NCBI GenBank assembly: GCA_938003545.1
Contig: CALKXY010000008.1
Coordinates: forward strand, 24,378 to 88,377
Source of the DNA: an uncultured Caulobacterales bacterium
GTDB taxonomy: Bacteria; Pseudomonadota; Alphaproteobacteria; Caulobacterales; Maricaulaceae
Direction: 5' to 3'
Length of the DNA stretch: 64,000 bases
In this document: piece by piece, positions 48,278 through 58,483 of the stretch
Layout: every line of letters starts with the position of its first letter
How positions within the stretch are numbered: position 1 is the first letter of the stretch
The notes under the pieces: generated by a model
The model's database searches: none
What the model was told of the DNA's origin: nothing
Seen by the model: the letters and a program-made list of their open reading frames with translations, nothing else
Position numbers and translations under genes: made by a program

Positions 48278-49462
48278 TCATAATCCCATTTGGCGCATGG
48301 CGAGGTCTTTCATTATCTCCTCTGATCCACCGCCTATCGCGATAACTTTTACTTCGCGGTAGACATTTTCGATACGATTTCCCCGAAGATAGCCAGCTCC
48401 GCCAAGTATTTGCATGGCTTCTGAGGCGCAAAATTCCAGTGCCTTTGTGGCAAAGGACTTGGCTTTGCAAATCTCCGCAACTGGCATGTGACCCGCATCA
48501 ATTTGTGCGCATAAAATCCAAAGATTAGACTGCACTGCGTCTATCTTTGCACTCATATCTGCAATTTTATGCCGTATGACTTGATGGCGAATTAGCTTTT
48601 TTCCGAAGGTTTCACGCTCTTGCGCCCAGGCGATACTGTCTTCCAGACAGACTTTCATCATCCCAAGCGCACAGCCCACAAGACCCAGGCGCTCGTAATT
48701 AAAATTATGCATGATTTGAATAAAGCCATGGTCCTTTTGACCCATCAAATTCTCAACAGGGATACGACAATCATCAAAATAAAGCGTGGCTTGATTAGAC
48801 GCCCACCACCCCATTTTCTTTGATAACGACGTACGAGAGAACCCTGGAGCATCCGCCCTCACAAAAAACAGGGAAATACCCGTCAATCCGGGGCCGCCCG
48901 TCCGCGCTGCAATAACGAAATAGTCGGATTCCATGCCGCCCGTGATGAACGTCTTCGATCCATTTAAAACCCAATGGTCACCCTCCAAGCGAGCCGTTGT
49001 CTTTAGGCTTGCAACATCGGAACCTGCGCCGGCTTCTGTTATCCCCAATGAGCTGCCCTTTCGCCCAGATATCACCTCCGGCAAAACATGCGATCTGATG
49101 TCTTCAGATGCGAGTTTTTGAATAGGGTCGAGGGAAATGCTGCGACCTCCCACGGCAGCGGACACGCCACCCGCGCCGCACATTGACATAGCCACCGCAT
49201 AGTCCATCCGCATAAAGGGGTCATCAAACCCGAGGCCGCCATATTTTTCATCAATGCCGAATCCAAAAACGCCTAATGCGCCAAGTTTTTCATGTAAGTC
49301 CCACGGGACTTGCCCCGCTTCATCCCAAGCAAAAGCATGTGGACGAATTTCAGTTTCAACGAAGGTTTGGATGGTCTCCCGAAACGCTTTGCGTTCAGAC
49401 GTATCAAATGGGTTGGGTAAGCTGGCAAAGGCAAGGCCCGTACTTCGCGACTCTGAACTCAT
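48278..49462 (-). CDS. acyl-CoA dehydrogenase
   Basis: 394 aa; GFGIDEKYGGLGFDDPF, LGITEAGAGSDVASLKTTARLEGDHWVLNGSKTFITGG, QILGGAGYLRGNRIENVYREVKVIAIGGGSEEIM. Confidence 0.93.
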   Translation of the reverse strand: MSSESRSTGLAFASLPNPFDTSERKAFRETIQTFVETEIRPHAFAWDEAGQVPWDLHEKLGALGVFGFGIDEKYGGLGFDDPFMRMDYAVAMSMCGAGGVSAAVGGRSISLDPIQKLASEDIRSHVLPEVISGRKGSSLGITEAGAGSDVASLKTTARLEGDHWVLNGSKTFITGGMESDYFVIAARTGGPGLTGISLFFVRADAPGFSRTSLSKKMGWWASNQATLYFDDCRIPVENLMGQKDHGFIQIMHNFNYERLGLVGCALGMMKVCLEDSIAWAQERETFGKKLIRHQVIRHKIADMSAKIDAVQSNLWILCAQIDAGHMPVAEICKAKSFATKALEFCASEAMQILGGAGYLRGNRIENVYREVKVIAIGGGSEEIMKDLAMRQMGL

Positions 49463-49567
49463 AGAAACCCCTATTCATTTATTTCTAAGCATCACGAGAG
49501 CGTAAAACTGAAAAATGCCTGCCAATCCCAAAATTAATAGCCGCTCATAATTCAACGCACAAAAAAA

Positions 49568-49584
49568 CCGCCCATTAAGGGCGG
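49568..49584. terminator. bidirectional-type terminator hairpin
   Basis: A-tract, ccgccc attaa gggcgg, ctttt; downstream of the 49608 receptor. Confidence 0.8.
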
Positions 49585-49607
49585 CTTTTCATATTATATT
49601 TTCACAA

Positions 49608-52298
49608 CTATCCGCCGAAACGGTATGTGGCGGTTACGCCATATGTCCGAGGGCGTGTCGGATAACCATTGATCGTTGGTGTTGCTGAAAATGATTGAAT
49701 AACACCCGGGAAAATGGCTTGAAATTCTTGATCATTTGTCAAGTTGCGTGCCCAAATATTCAAAGAAATATCATTCATATTGAAACCAACTGCTGCATTC
49801 AAACGATTGACGGAATCAAAAATATCAAATTGTTGCAAGATGCGCGTTTTGTTCTGATGTTCAAAATCAGCACGAATATAGCCGTCAATATTGTCTGTTA
49901 GGTCAAAGTTCCAATTGCCGCCGACAGAAAAATTGAATGTTGGCACACCCGCAGGCGTTGTCCCACTAATATCACCTGATGCAGAATTCGTAAATTCATC
50001 AAAAACAGGATCAAGGATCGTCATTGAGAACGTTCCCGTGAAGTTATCATCAAGACGAACAAGTGAATCCAACTCAATGCCTTTAGTTGACTGTTTCTCA
50101 GCATTTGTAAAAACAAAGGCTGATCCCACAAAACCGTTGGTTTGGAAATTTTCAATGGATTGATCAAATGCTGCAACGTTAATATATCCCCAATCAAATT
50201 TGGATTTGAGGCCAATTTCAAACACTTTGGCTTCTTCTGGTTCAGAGAAACGTGACCCGAAATTTGTATTCGCATCGCTTGTGAGATTAATATCAGCTTG
50301 CGAGACAGTTCCTGGCGTTGCGTTACTCACCAAAGTTCCGTCATTCAGAAGAAAACGAAAGTTATTCGGAAGAGAGCCAGCATTGAACAACGCCGCCGCA
50401 TTGCTAATACTAGGACGAGAATCCCGGCCTAAGTTCCAAGATGTCGCCTTATATCCTGTTGCATAAGATACATATGCATTGAAATTATCTGTGAACTTAT
50501 AGCCCAATTTCAACGTATAATCGACATTGGTATCATTCGAACGTCCATCTTCAATTGCGTTTCCGCTACCATCACCAAACGCCAAAAATTGCGGCTGAAA
50601 CTGGAAGCCAGATAAAGCGAGGAGTGGATTGTTTGTCGACCCTGCTGTTGCAGTCGCAAATTGGTTTACACCAGCAAGATACCCTTGAAGTAGCGGAGCT
50701 GTTGCTGGATCCGCACCAATGGCCGCAATATTAGCGGGCGTAGGCGCAACTCCAAAAGCCGTCGCAAATGAAGGGATTCCAGGGAAAACGCCTGGGATTG
50801 GATCAACGCCATTTACGAGTGCACCGCCCGTGATAACGTTTGTACCGAAATCACCTGTCAGATTGGCCCGACCAAATGCATCTGTATTAACAGTACTACC
50901 CGTCACCTCTTTAGTGTCATCCACATAAGACAAGCCGACAGTCGCGGTTAGACGATCTGTGATCTCATAATCGAAGTTACCAAACAAATTGAAAGATTCA
51001 TTCTCTTGGGTGAAGGATTCACGTGTAGTTGTTGACGCTGCAAAAAACTCACCCGGCGCAAATAATCCGCCTGACCCTGCTTCTAAGGCATCAAAATCCG
51101 CCCCAAGAAAAGTCAAATAGTTACGCGTGTCTTCACCATAGTCTAGGCCATTTTCTACAACTACATCTTCGTTGAAGTAGAAACCGCCCAAGAGCCATTT
51201 GAAGGGGCCGTCACCCGTAGACGTCAGACGCAATTCTTGTGTGAATGTCTTGAGACGATTATCGCGAAATTCTGTGACCAGTTCGGCTGTGGTAAATTCA
51301 ACATCACCTGAGTTAAACGCATCATTATCACGATAGGCCGTGATCGAGGTAACGTCTGCAAAGCCGAGGTCGTAATCCACATGCATGGAAACGCCATAAT
51401 CTTCAATTTCATTGATGGGGGCCGCGTCGCGGAAATCAACAAAGGCCAATGTGTCATTCGGGTCAGCCAATGCGCCGCCGAGAACGGGGCTCGTGATAAT
51501 TGCGGCCGTTGGTCCATTTCTTAGATTTGTAACATGGCAACAAATTTCATCAATTGAACCATAGTCAGCAATTAAGCGAACCGACGCCAAGTCATTTGGC
51601 TCCCAAAGTAGCTGTCCGCGCAAATTGTAGCGATTGCGGTCATTCACGTCAGGTAAGTTGTCCAAGAAGGATTCTGCATAACCATCTTGGCTATTGTAAC
51701 TTCCATATAGGCTATAAGCGACCGTATCGGAGAGCGGGCCTGTTACATCGCCTTTGACGAGGACATTGTTAAAATTACCATATGTCGCAGACACACTCCC
51801 GTTCGTCGTAAACTCAGGTGCCGACGTAACAATGCTTACGACACCTGCAGAGGCGTTTTTACCAAAAAGCGTGGATTGTGGACCAGATAGAACCTCAATA
51901 CGCTCAAGTTTGGGAAGATCGCCAATCGCGGAAGAGGGACGCGACCGATAAACACCATCGACGAAAACACCGACAGACGGTTCAAGACCTGTATTATTGG
52001 CACCATTACCAAACCCGCGAATGGTAAAAGTCGATTGCGCCGAGTTTTGATTGGTCGTCACGACCAATGACGGCACGACGGACTGTAGGTCTTGAATATC
52101 TCGAATATTTGCTTTTTCAATTTCTACGGCCCCAACAACGGACACGGCCACTGGCGTATCTTGCAGAGTCGTCTGGCGTTTTGTCGCGCTGATTGTAATG
52201 ACATCTTGATCAGCGGCGTCTTGTGCGAAGGCCGGCGCAGTCGCCAATATTGCGAATGCGGAGGCGGAAGCCGCCAAAAGTGAGCTACGTTTCATCAT
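49608..52298 (-). CDS. TonB-dependent receptor
   Basis: 896 aa; signal peptide, plug VFVDGVYRSRPSSAIGDLPKLERIEVLSGPQSTLFGKNASAGVVSIVT, C-terminal YGVTATYRFGG. Confidence 0.95.
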   Translation of the reverse strand: MMKRSSLLAASASAFAILATAPAFAQDAADQDVITISATKRQTTLQDTPVAVSVVGAVEIEKANIRDIQDLQSVVPSLVVTTNQNSAQSTFTIRGFGNGANNTGLEPSVGVFVDGVYRSRPSSAIGDLPKLERIEVLSGPQSTLFGKNASAGVVSIVTSAPEFTTNGSVSATYGNFNNVLVKGDVTGPLSDTVAYSLYGSYNSQDGYAESFLDNLPDVNDRNRYNLRGQLLWEPNDLASVRLIADYGSIDEICCHVTNLRNGPTAAIITSPVLGGALADPNDTLAFVDFRDAAPINEIEDYGVSMHVDYDLGFADVTSITAYRDNDAFNSGDVEFTTAELVTEFRDNRLKTFTQELRLTSTGDGPFKWLLGGFYFNEDVVVENGLDYGEDTRNYLTFLGADFDALEAGSGGLFAPGEFFAASTTTRESFTQENESFNLFGNFDYEITDRLTATVGLSYVDDTKEVTGSTVNTDAFGRANLTGDFGTNVITGGALVNGVDPIPGVFPGIPSFATAFGVAPTPANIAAIGADPATAPLLQGYLAGVNQFATATAGSTNNPLLALSGFQFQPQFLAFGDGSGNAIEDGRSNDTNVDYTLKLGYKFTDNFNAYVSYATGYKATSWNLGRDSRPSISNAAALFNAGSLPNNFRFLLNDGTLVSNATPGTVSQADINLTSDANTNFGSRFSEPEEAKVFEIGLKSKFDWGYINVAAFDQSIENFQTNGFVGSAFVFTNAEKQSTKGIELDSLVRLDDNFTGTFSMTILDPVFDEFTNSASGDISGTTPAGVPTFNFSVGGNWNFDLTDNIDGYIRADFEHQNKTRILQQFDIFDSVNRLNAAVGFNMNDISLNIWARNLTNDQEFQAIFPGVIQSFSATPTINGYPTRPRTYGVTATYRFGG

Positions 52299-52466
52299 GA
52301 ATTCCCCAATTCTTATTTTTGCACGATTATTAATATCGCGTCATAAATTGAGTATCTGGGGTTTTCGGACATGGCAAGGGCTCCATTTTAGAGCTCTTAC
52401 GAGCAAATTCTCGCTCTTTTGGTTAATTCAGACCCTGTCAGCCTATGTAATCATAAGTTTAACCAC

Positions 52467-52495
52467 AAAAAAGGCGACCCCAGAGAGGGGTCGCC
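52467..52495 (-). terminator. intrinsic terminator of second TonB receptor
   Basis: aaaaaa GGCGACCCC agaga GGGGTCGCC; perfect 9-bp stem followed by U-tract on the minus strand. Confidence 0.88.
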
Positions 52496-52528
52496 AAAAT
52501 CACTTGTTCAAGCTGTATATTTACAGAT

Positions 52529-55189
52529 TTAGAAGTTTTTACGCAGACTCACGCCATATGTGCGCGGCTGGTTCGGATATGCAGAAACCGTTCCATCTTG
52601 AATAACACCTGGGAAGGCGCTGATGAAAGATTCATGGTTGAACAGGTTACGGCCCCAGAACCTGACGTCCAATCCATTATCCAATGAGACACCGAAAGAG
52701 CCATTGAAGATGCTCGTATCGCGCGTAACTTCAGTGATGTTATCCACGACCTGAACTTCATCTTCATACTGCCAGTCACCGCGAACGTAAGCACCGATGG
52801 ATTTAGACAAAGCGAACTCATATTGAGCAGAAAGTGACAACGAGACTTCATTGATGCCAGCAGGTTGGAAACCAGACAAATCACCACTGCCATCTTCAAC
52901 GCCGTCTGCGAGATCAAGGTCACTGCCCTCGACAACAGGGGCGTTTTGGAAATCGTCATATGTTGGGTCTTGCAAGATACCCGCAAATCCAAGCGTCAAA
53001 CCTTGAACAGGCGTGATAGTTGAATCAAATTCAATACCTTGTGTGGATTGCTCACCTGCATTGGCCAGAACAAAACCTGTACCTTGGAAGATCGTAGATT
53101 GGAAATTGTCAATTGTTTGATCAAAGACCGTTACGTTAAATGCGCCCCAATCGAAACGGGCTTTAAGGCCTGCTTCAAAAACTTGAACTTCTTCAGGACC
53201 AGAGAAGCGCGTACCAAAGTTACGGCCCGTTGCTGGATCAAAGTTATTCGGCAATAGACCCGCTGTTTGTAAAGCCGCCCCATCCGCGAGGAATGGACGA
53301 GAGTCACGTGTTAGGTTGAAAGATGACGCTTTAAAGCCCGTCGCTGTCGAGACATATGCATTGAAATTGTCGTTGATTTCATACGCAGCTTTAAGCGTGT
53401 AGGTGAACTCATCATCATCTGTCCGACCGCTTTCGACAGCGTTCGGGAAGGATAAGAACTGCGGCTGGAACTGCAGATCACTTAACCCGTCGATGACACC
53501 AGCGCGGACGCCCGCTCTGAACTGTGCTTCCGCACCGGGCATGCCTGTGAGTGTGTCGAGTGCAGCTAAGTTTGCAGCTGTGAACGGCACAAGGCCTTCA
53601 GCAGGTGAACCTACAAAGAGGTTCGTAAAGGCAATCGAAATATCGTTTTCAGGATCGCCAGCAGCAGCATCAATCGCGCCGTTCGCAAGCAACAAAGTCC
53701 CTAAGTTGTCAGCCAAAACGATATTACTGAAAACATCATTATTGACGGTCGATGCAGTTACGCGTTTCTTATCATTGGTGTAGTTACCACCAACTGTCAA
53801 AGTCAGACGGTCCGTAACATCATAGTCAAGCGTACCGAAAATCGAATAAGCTTCATTGTCTTGATCAAATCTCTCATCAATCTGAATTTGGTCACCGAAG
53901 AAAGTTCCTGGCGCATTGCCGCTTGTGGCTTCGATAACACTAAGAGGCGTCGGCGTTGTACTCGCAGGGTTTAGAGAGCCCCCTTCAGTGGACAGTGCAT
54001 CAATAAATGGACGCAAGTCAGCACCAAAATCAAAACCAGAGTCCTGTCCGATCTTCTCATCGAAGTAATAACCACCGACCATCCACGCGAGTGGGCCGCT
54101 ATTATTAGACGCCAAACGCAGTTCTTGTGTGAACGTATCAATTTCAACAAATTGGAATGTGTTTTCCAATAGCTCAAGGGACGTAAAGTCGCTGTCGCTG
54201 TCAAAGCCTGTTTCGTTTTGACGATAGGAAGAGATCGACGTGAGGGTCGCACCACCAAGAAGATTGAAATCATAATCAAGCTGCAAGGAAACGCCGCTGT
54301 CATCAATGTTATTTTCTGTTGGACGATTTACAGATGTTTCAAAAGTAAAGGCATCCGTCGTTGGAATTTGACCGCCGAGAGCCGCGATAATTGGAGCCGT
54401 TGGGCCAGCCACCGCAGTTGCAACACCACAGCAATTCTCGTTTAATGTGCTTTGGTCAAGAATAAGACGCGCGCTAAAACTTTCTGTTGGCTCCCATAGC
54501 GCCTGAGCGCGGATACCAAAACGGTCGATATTATTAAAGTCACCGCCAGCAGTGCCTTCAGCCGGCTCAAAATACCCGTCTCTTTTTTGATAGCCGCCAC
54601 CAAGGCTGACCGCGAGTGTGTCTGTTAGGCCACCCGTGATGTAACCTTTGACATAGTTTTGACCAAAATTGCCAAGACCACCTTCAACATAGCCGTTTGT
54701 TTCAAAGTCAGGCTTCGCTGTGACAACACTCACAACACCAGCAGAGGCGTTTTTACCAAAAAGCGTAGACTGCGGGCCAGAAAGAACTTCGATACGCTCA
54801 AGATTCGGTAGATCACCGATTTGAGCGGCTGCGCGAGATCGGTAAACACCATCGATGAACAAACCAACGGCAGGTTCAATACCGATGTTATTACCGCCAT
54901 TACCGAAACCGCGAATACTGAGGGTCGCATTTGCTGAATTTTGAAGCTGCGAAACACGGAACGTCGGAACAACAGATTGAAGGTCCTTAATGTCGAGAAT
55001 TTGTGCTTTTTCGATAACGTCTGCGCTCGTAACGGTGACGGCAACAGGCGTTTCCTGCAATGTTGTGTTACGCTTTGTCGCACTGACAATGATCACATCA
55101 TCAGGGTTGTCTTGCGCAAAAGCTGGTGCGGTTGCCAAAAGGGCGAAAGCAGAAGCCGAAGCCGCTAAAAGTGAGGTTCGTTGTGACAT
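52529..55189 (-). CDS. TonB-dependent receptor (paralogue)
   Basis: Likely start MSQRTSLLAASASAFALLATAPAFA at 55189; plug motif nearly identical to the 49608 receptor. Confidence 0.95.
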   Translation of the reverse strand: MSQRTSLLAASASAFALLATAPAFAQDNPDDVIIVSATKRNTTLQETPVAVTVTSADVIEKAQILDIKDLQSVVPTFRVSQLQNSANATLSIRGFGNGGNNIGIEPAVGLFIDGVYRSRAAAQIGDLPNLERIEVLSGPQSTLFGKNASAGVVSVVTAKPDFETNGYVEGGLGNFGQNYVKGYITGGLTDTLAVSLGGGYQKRDGYFEPAEGTAGGDFNNIDRFGIRAQALWEPTESFSARLILDQSTLNENCCGVATAVAGPTAPIIAALGGQIPTTDAFTFETSVNRPTENNIDDSGVSLQLDYDFNLLGGATLTSISSYRQNETGFDSDSDFTSLELLENTFQFVEIDTFTQELRLASNNSGPLAWMVGGYYFDEKIGQDSGFDFGADLRPFIDALSTEGGSLNPASTTPTPLSVIEATSGNAPGTFFGDQIQIDERFDQDNEAYSIFGTLDYDVTDRLTLTVGGNYTNDKKRVTASTVNNDVFSNIVLADNLGTLLLANGAIDAAAGDPENDISIAFTNLFVGSPAEGLVPFTAANLAALDTLTGMPGAEAQFRAGVRAGVIDGLSDLQFQPQFLSFPNAVESGRTDDDEFTYTLKAAYEINDNFNAYVSTATGFKASSFNLTRDSRPFLADGAALQTAGLLPNNFDPATGRNFGTRFSGPEEVQVFEAGLKARFDWGAFNVTVFDQTIDNFQSTIFQGTGFVLANAGEQSTQGIEFDSTITPVQGLTLGFAGILQDPTYDDFQNAPVVEGSDLDLADGVEDGSGDLSGFQPAGINEVSLSLSAQYEFALSKSIGAYVRGDWQYEDEVQVVDNITEVTRDTSIFNGSFGVSLDNGLDVRFWGRNLFNHESFISAFPGVIQDGTVSAYPNQPRTYGVSLRKNF

Positions 55190-55390
55190 AATTTCCCAGA
55201 TGTTATTGTTGCAGAGCTGCCATTTTGGCAACGCGGACGGCTAGGTATCGTGGGCAAAAGCAAGTGGCAAGCACTTGGATGCCCCGTGACTGCCATTCGA
55301 TTAGAGCTGTTGCGAATACGTCACATCTTGACGTTTGACGCGGCTGTCGTGCCTACGTGACCCAGCCCGCGCCGCCCGTTAGAAGGACGT

Positions 55391-57070
55391 ATGCCTCACC
55401 CTCGCTCCCTCACGCAGACGCCTGCCGCTGATTTAGACTGGTCTCGTCCTGAAACGCCAATAGCGACAGGTTTCAACGACATTTATTTCTCGGCAGACGG
55501 AGGGCTGGAAGAGACTCGAGCAGTTTTCTTACAAGGTTGTCATTTGCCCGAAAGTTGGTTGGGACAGTCAGTTTTTACAATAGCAGAACTCGGGTTCGGG
55601 TCAGGGTTAAATTTTTTGGCAACGTGGCAAATGTGGGACACGCACCGCAAAGCTGGCCAGCGTTTACATTTTGTCTCTTTCGAGAAATTCCCATTTGACC
55701 ACACGCAGCTTGCGCGCGCCCTTACAGCTTGGCCTGAACTGACCCCCTATAGTGAACGCCTTATCGCCGCTTGGCCCGGCCGTGTACGCGGGCTTCATCG
55801 ATTAGAGTTTGAAGGCTTAACACTCACACTGATCCACGATGATGTCATTGCAGGGGTAGAGCAAGTCGATGGACTTCGCGCCAATGCTTGGTTCCTTGAT
55901 GGCTTTAGCCCTTCTGGCAATCCAGCGATGTGGAGCCTTGACGTCATGCAACGGATTGCCAAATGCAGCGCACCATTTGCAAGAGCCGCAACTTTTTCTG
56001 TCGCAGGCCACGTGAGAGCCGCCCTCAGCGAGGCGGGTTTCACGGTTAGGAAAATGCCGGGATTTGGACAGAAGCGACACCGCTTAGAAGCACAGTTGGA
56101 AAGTGCAGCTGACGGTATATTGCCCAAAATAGACCGCGCACTTATCGTAGGCGCAGGTATCGCAGGCCGATCGCTTGCGCGTTCTTTAGACCTGCGCGGA
56201 ATTGCTTTCGATATAATAGATGATCGAAATCACCCCGCCGCAAGCGGAAATCCAGCGGCGCTCGTCAAGCCCAGATTTGATCTACAAGACCGTCCAGAAA
56301 GCCGTTTCTTCCTCGCGGCCTATCTTCACGCGCTTCGAGCTTATCCAGAGGACGCGATTCTTGATCAAGGCGTGAGACAGTTACCAAAGACAGAAAAAGA
56401 CGTGGCGCGGTTTGAAAAACTTGTCGCGCAGGCCGCGCTTGGACCAAAACATATGTCTTGGTCTGACGGAGGGCTTGATATTCACAGCGCACTTGTGGTG
56501 GACCCCAGCCGCATCTTTCATGGCTTTGAAATTCGCAAAGAAAGTTACGACAGCACCCGCGCGCGCGACGATTACAGCCATGTCTTTCTCGCCGCAGGCT
56601 ATGGATTACGCGAGATTGCACCGGACTTACATTTACGTCTGTCCCGAGGTCAGTTGAGTTGGGCGCACCCCATTTCGAAACGCCCCATTGCCTATGGTGG
56701 ATATGCCATTAATTTAGACGGTGCGACGTTGGTGGGCGCGACACATGATCGTCTGGATGACCGAGACCCCTTTGTATTGCGCGCCGAGGACGACCAAAAG
56801 AATTTCGATGCCCTTTCCAAAGTCATTAATCAGAACGTGAGTGCGCTAGGCAAAGCCTCACGTGCCAGCGTCCGCGTCACGAGTAGAGATACGCTGCCTA
56901 TTTTGGCGAACTTCAACCAGAGGACTTGGGCCATGACGGGATTGGGCAGCCGCGGCTTTACTTTCGCTCCTCTTTTAGCAGAGGCTTTAGTTGCTCACAT
57001 TTGCGGCGAAGTTGGGCCTCTTGATAAACAGGTCAGAGCTTTATTTTCAGACCCTGCCCGTCTCGCTTAA
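55391..57070 (+). CDS. mnmC: bifunctional tRNA mnm5s2U biosynthesis protein MnmC
   Basis: 559 aa; methyltransferase part IAELGFGSGLNFLATWQMW, WFLDGFSPSGNPAMW; FAD part ALIVGAGIAGRSLARSLDLRG, TGLGSRGFTFAPLLAE. Confidence 0.93.
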   Translation: MPHPRSLTQTPAADLDWSRPETPIATGFNDIYFSADGGLEETRAVFLQGCHLPESWLGQSVFTIAELGFGSGLNFLATWQMWDTHRKAGQRLHFVSFEKFPFDHTQLARALTAWPELTPYSERLIAAWPGRVRGLHRLEFEGLTLTLIHDDVIAGVEQVDGLRANAWFLDGFSPSGNPAMWSLDVMQRIAKCSAPFARAATFSVAGHVRAALSEAGFTVRKMPGFGQKRHRLEAQLESAADGILPKIDRALIVGAGIAGRSLARSLDLRGIAFDIIDDRNHPAASGNPAALVKPRFDLQDRPESRFFLAAYLHALRAYPEDAILDQGVRQLPKTEKDVARFEKLVAQAALGPKHMSWSDGGLDIHSALVVDPSRIFHGFEIRKESYDSTRARDDYSHVFLAAGYGLREIAPDLHLRLSRGQLSWAHPISKRPIAYGGYAINLDGATLVGATHDRLDDRDPFVLRAEDDQKNFDALSKVINQNVSALGKASRASVRVTSRDTLPILANFNQRTWAMTGLGSRGFTFAPLLAEALVAHICGEVGPLDKQVRALFSDPARLA

Positions 57071-58098
57071 CCGCGGTCTTCGACGTCAATATCCCCTGAA
57101 CCAGAAGATCGAATATCGACATCCCCCTTAACACGGTCGACACGAATATTACCTGACCCACTGGCCTGAAGCGTTGCGGTGTCAGCCGTGCCAGAAAATT
57201 CTATATTTGCCGAACCATTTGCAATGATTGCAAGCGTTTCTACCTCGCCTCCATCAATATCTATATCGCCTGATCCACTCGACGTGAGGTCGGCCTTAGC
57301 GCCATCAATTGATGACACCTCTAAATCTCCCGACCCGCGACCAGAATAGCTGATCGACCCAATTATATCACCCAGCTCAATATCACCTGATCCACGTGAG
57401 GATAATTCGACATCGCCGTTCACATCAGCTGCCTCAAAGTCACCTGACCCTGTTGAATTTATATCCAATGAGGCGATCCTGTTCAATTCAACATCACCCG
57501 AGCCATTTGAGTGAATGCGTACATCGCCGCTGTCGCCGCCAACAAGGTCGCCTGATCCTTTAATGTTCGCAGCAATTTGACCTGATGCCCCAATCGTCAC
57601 ATCCGCTGATCCACGGTTATCAAGCGCCAGCATCGTCGTGACGTCACCCAGCGTAAGGGCGCCGCAATAACGAAGTTCAATGTCGGCCTCATTAATATTC
57701 GGTGTACCTTCCGTAAACACGATAGAGTTTCGGATGATGACTTTCGTATCTTCGGGAATATGAACAGTAAGAATCGGGAAATCTTCGAGGTTTTCATATC
57801 CTCCAAAGCGGCCACTTTTCTCCTTACCAAACCAGTCGATAGAAAAGCTTCCATAGCTCGACTTGCAATCATTTCCATCGATCGCATTTTGTCCACCGTC
57901 AATAGAGAGGCTCTTACGGCCACTAACTTTTGTCTGGCCCTTGTTCTCGATATCTACTTTCATGTCGCCATTGGACCAATTTATCGTTCCAATGAAATCA
58001 GAAATTTCCAACGTGTCCGCTGCAAATGCAGATGGAGCCGTCGCGGCACAAATCATGAAAACTGAGGTGCAAAGCATGGCTTTAAAAGGAATACGCAT
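57067..58098 (-). CDS. head-GIN/DUF2807-type beta-helical repeat protein
   Basis: 343 aa, signal peptide, about 20-aa periodic GSGD motifs. Confidence 0.8.
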   Translation of the reverse strand: MRIPFKAMLCTSVFMICAATAPSAFAADTLEISDFIGTINWSNGDMKVDIENKGQTKVSGRKSLSIDGGQNAIDGNDCKSSYGSFSIDWFGKEKSGRFGGYENLEDFPILTVHIPEDTKVIIRNSIVFTEGTPNINEADIELRYCGALTLGDVTTMLALDNRGSADVTIGASGQIAANIKGSGDLVGGDSGDVRIHSNGSGDVELNRIASLDINSTGSGDFEAADVNGDVELSSRGSGDIELGDIIGSISYSGRGSGDLEVSSIDGAKADLTSSGSGDIDIDGGEVETLAIIANGSANIEFSGTADTATLQASGSGNIRVDRVKGDVDIRSSGSGDIDVEDRG

Positions 58099-58100
58099 AT

Positions 58101-58346
58101 CTAAAGTCCGATCCGAATATGAAGATCACCTGGAAATTCTATATCAACAAAAACATCTGTTTTTTCGCTAACGGATAAGTCGAAGCCAGCGGGGCCGTGA
58201 CTTAATTCAAGATAAGAAAATTGCGCAATGACGGCCTCTGCGGCAGGCAAACCCATAACAACGGGGTCGGCTTCAGTTAGTGTAGGAACAGATGGGGCGG
58301 CGACGCCCAAAGCCGTAGCGGTCAATAATATCGTGGTCTTAATCAT
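58101..58346 (-). CDS. small secreted protein, unknown
   Basis: Likely start MIKTTILLTATALGVAAPS at 58346; 2 bp upstream of the head-GIN gene. Confidence 0.6.
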   Translation of the reverse strand: MIKTTILLTATALGVAAPSVPTLTEADPVVMGLPAAEAVIAQFSYLELSHGPAGFDLSVSEKTDVFVDIEFPGDLHIRIGL

Positions 58347-58381
58347 GGCTGTCTCTCCCTTAGCCAAGTCTTGAAAATGCG

Positions 58382-58475
58382 GCGCATGGCACTGCGCCGT
58401 TTTAAACATATTAATTATCAGTCCTGCGCGTGGCACCGCGCCTCAAATTTGACCGAGGCGCGGGATACGCGCCTC
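58382..58475. repeat. cluster of GC-rich inverted repeats between pspC and the 58346 gene
   Basis: GCGCATGGCACTGCGCC (58382-58398), GCGCGTGGCACCGCGCC (58426-58442), GAGGCGCG ggata CGCGCCTC (58455-58475). Confidence 0.85.
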
Positions 58476-58483
58476 TTGCCAGT

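Noticed and set aside
57070-57560. Short periodic DNA repeats (cacctga/ccacc-type) considered as a noncoding repeat array
   Set aside because: They encode the GSGD protein repeats of the head-GIN domain protein; the coding explanation is sufficient.
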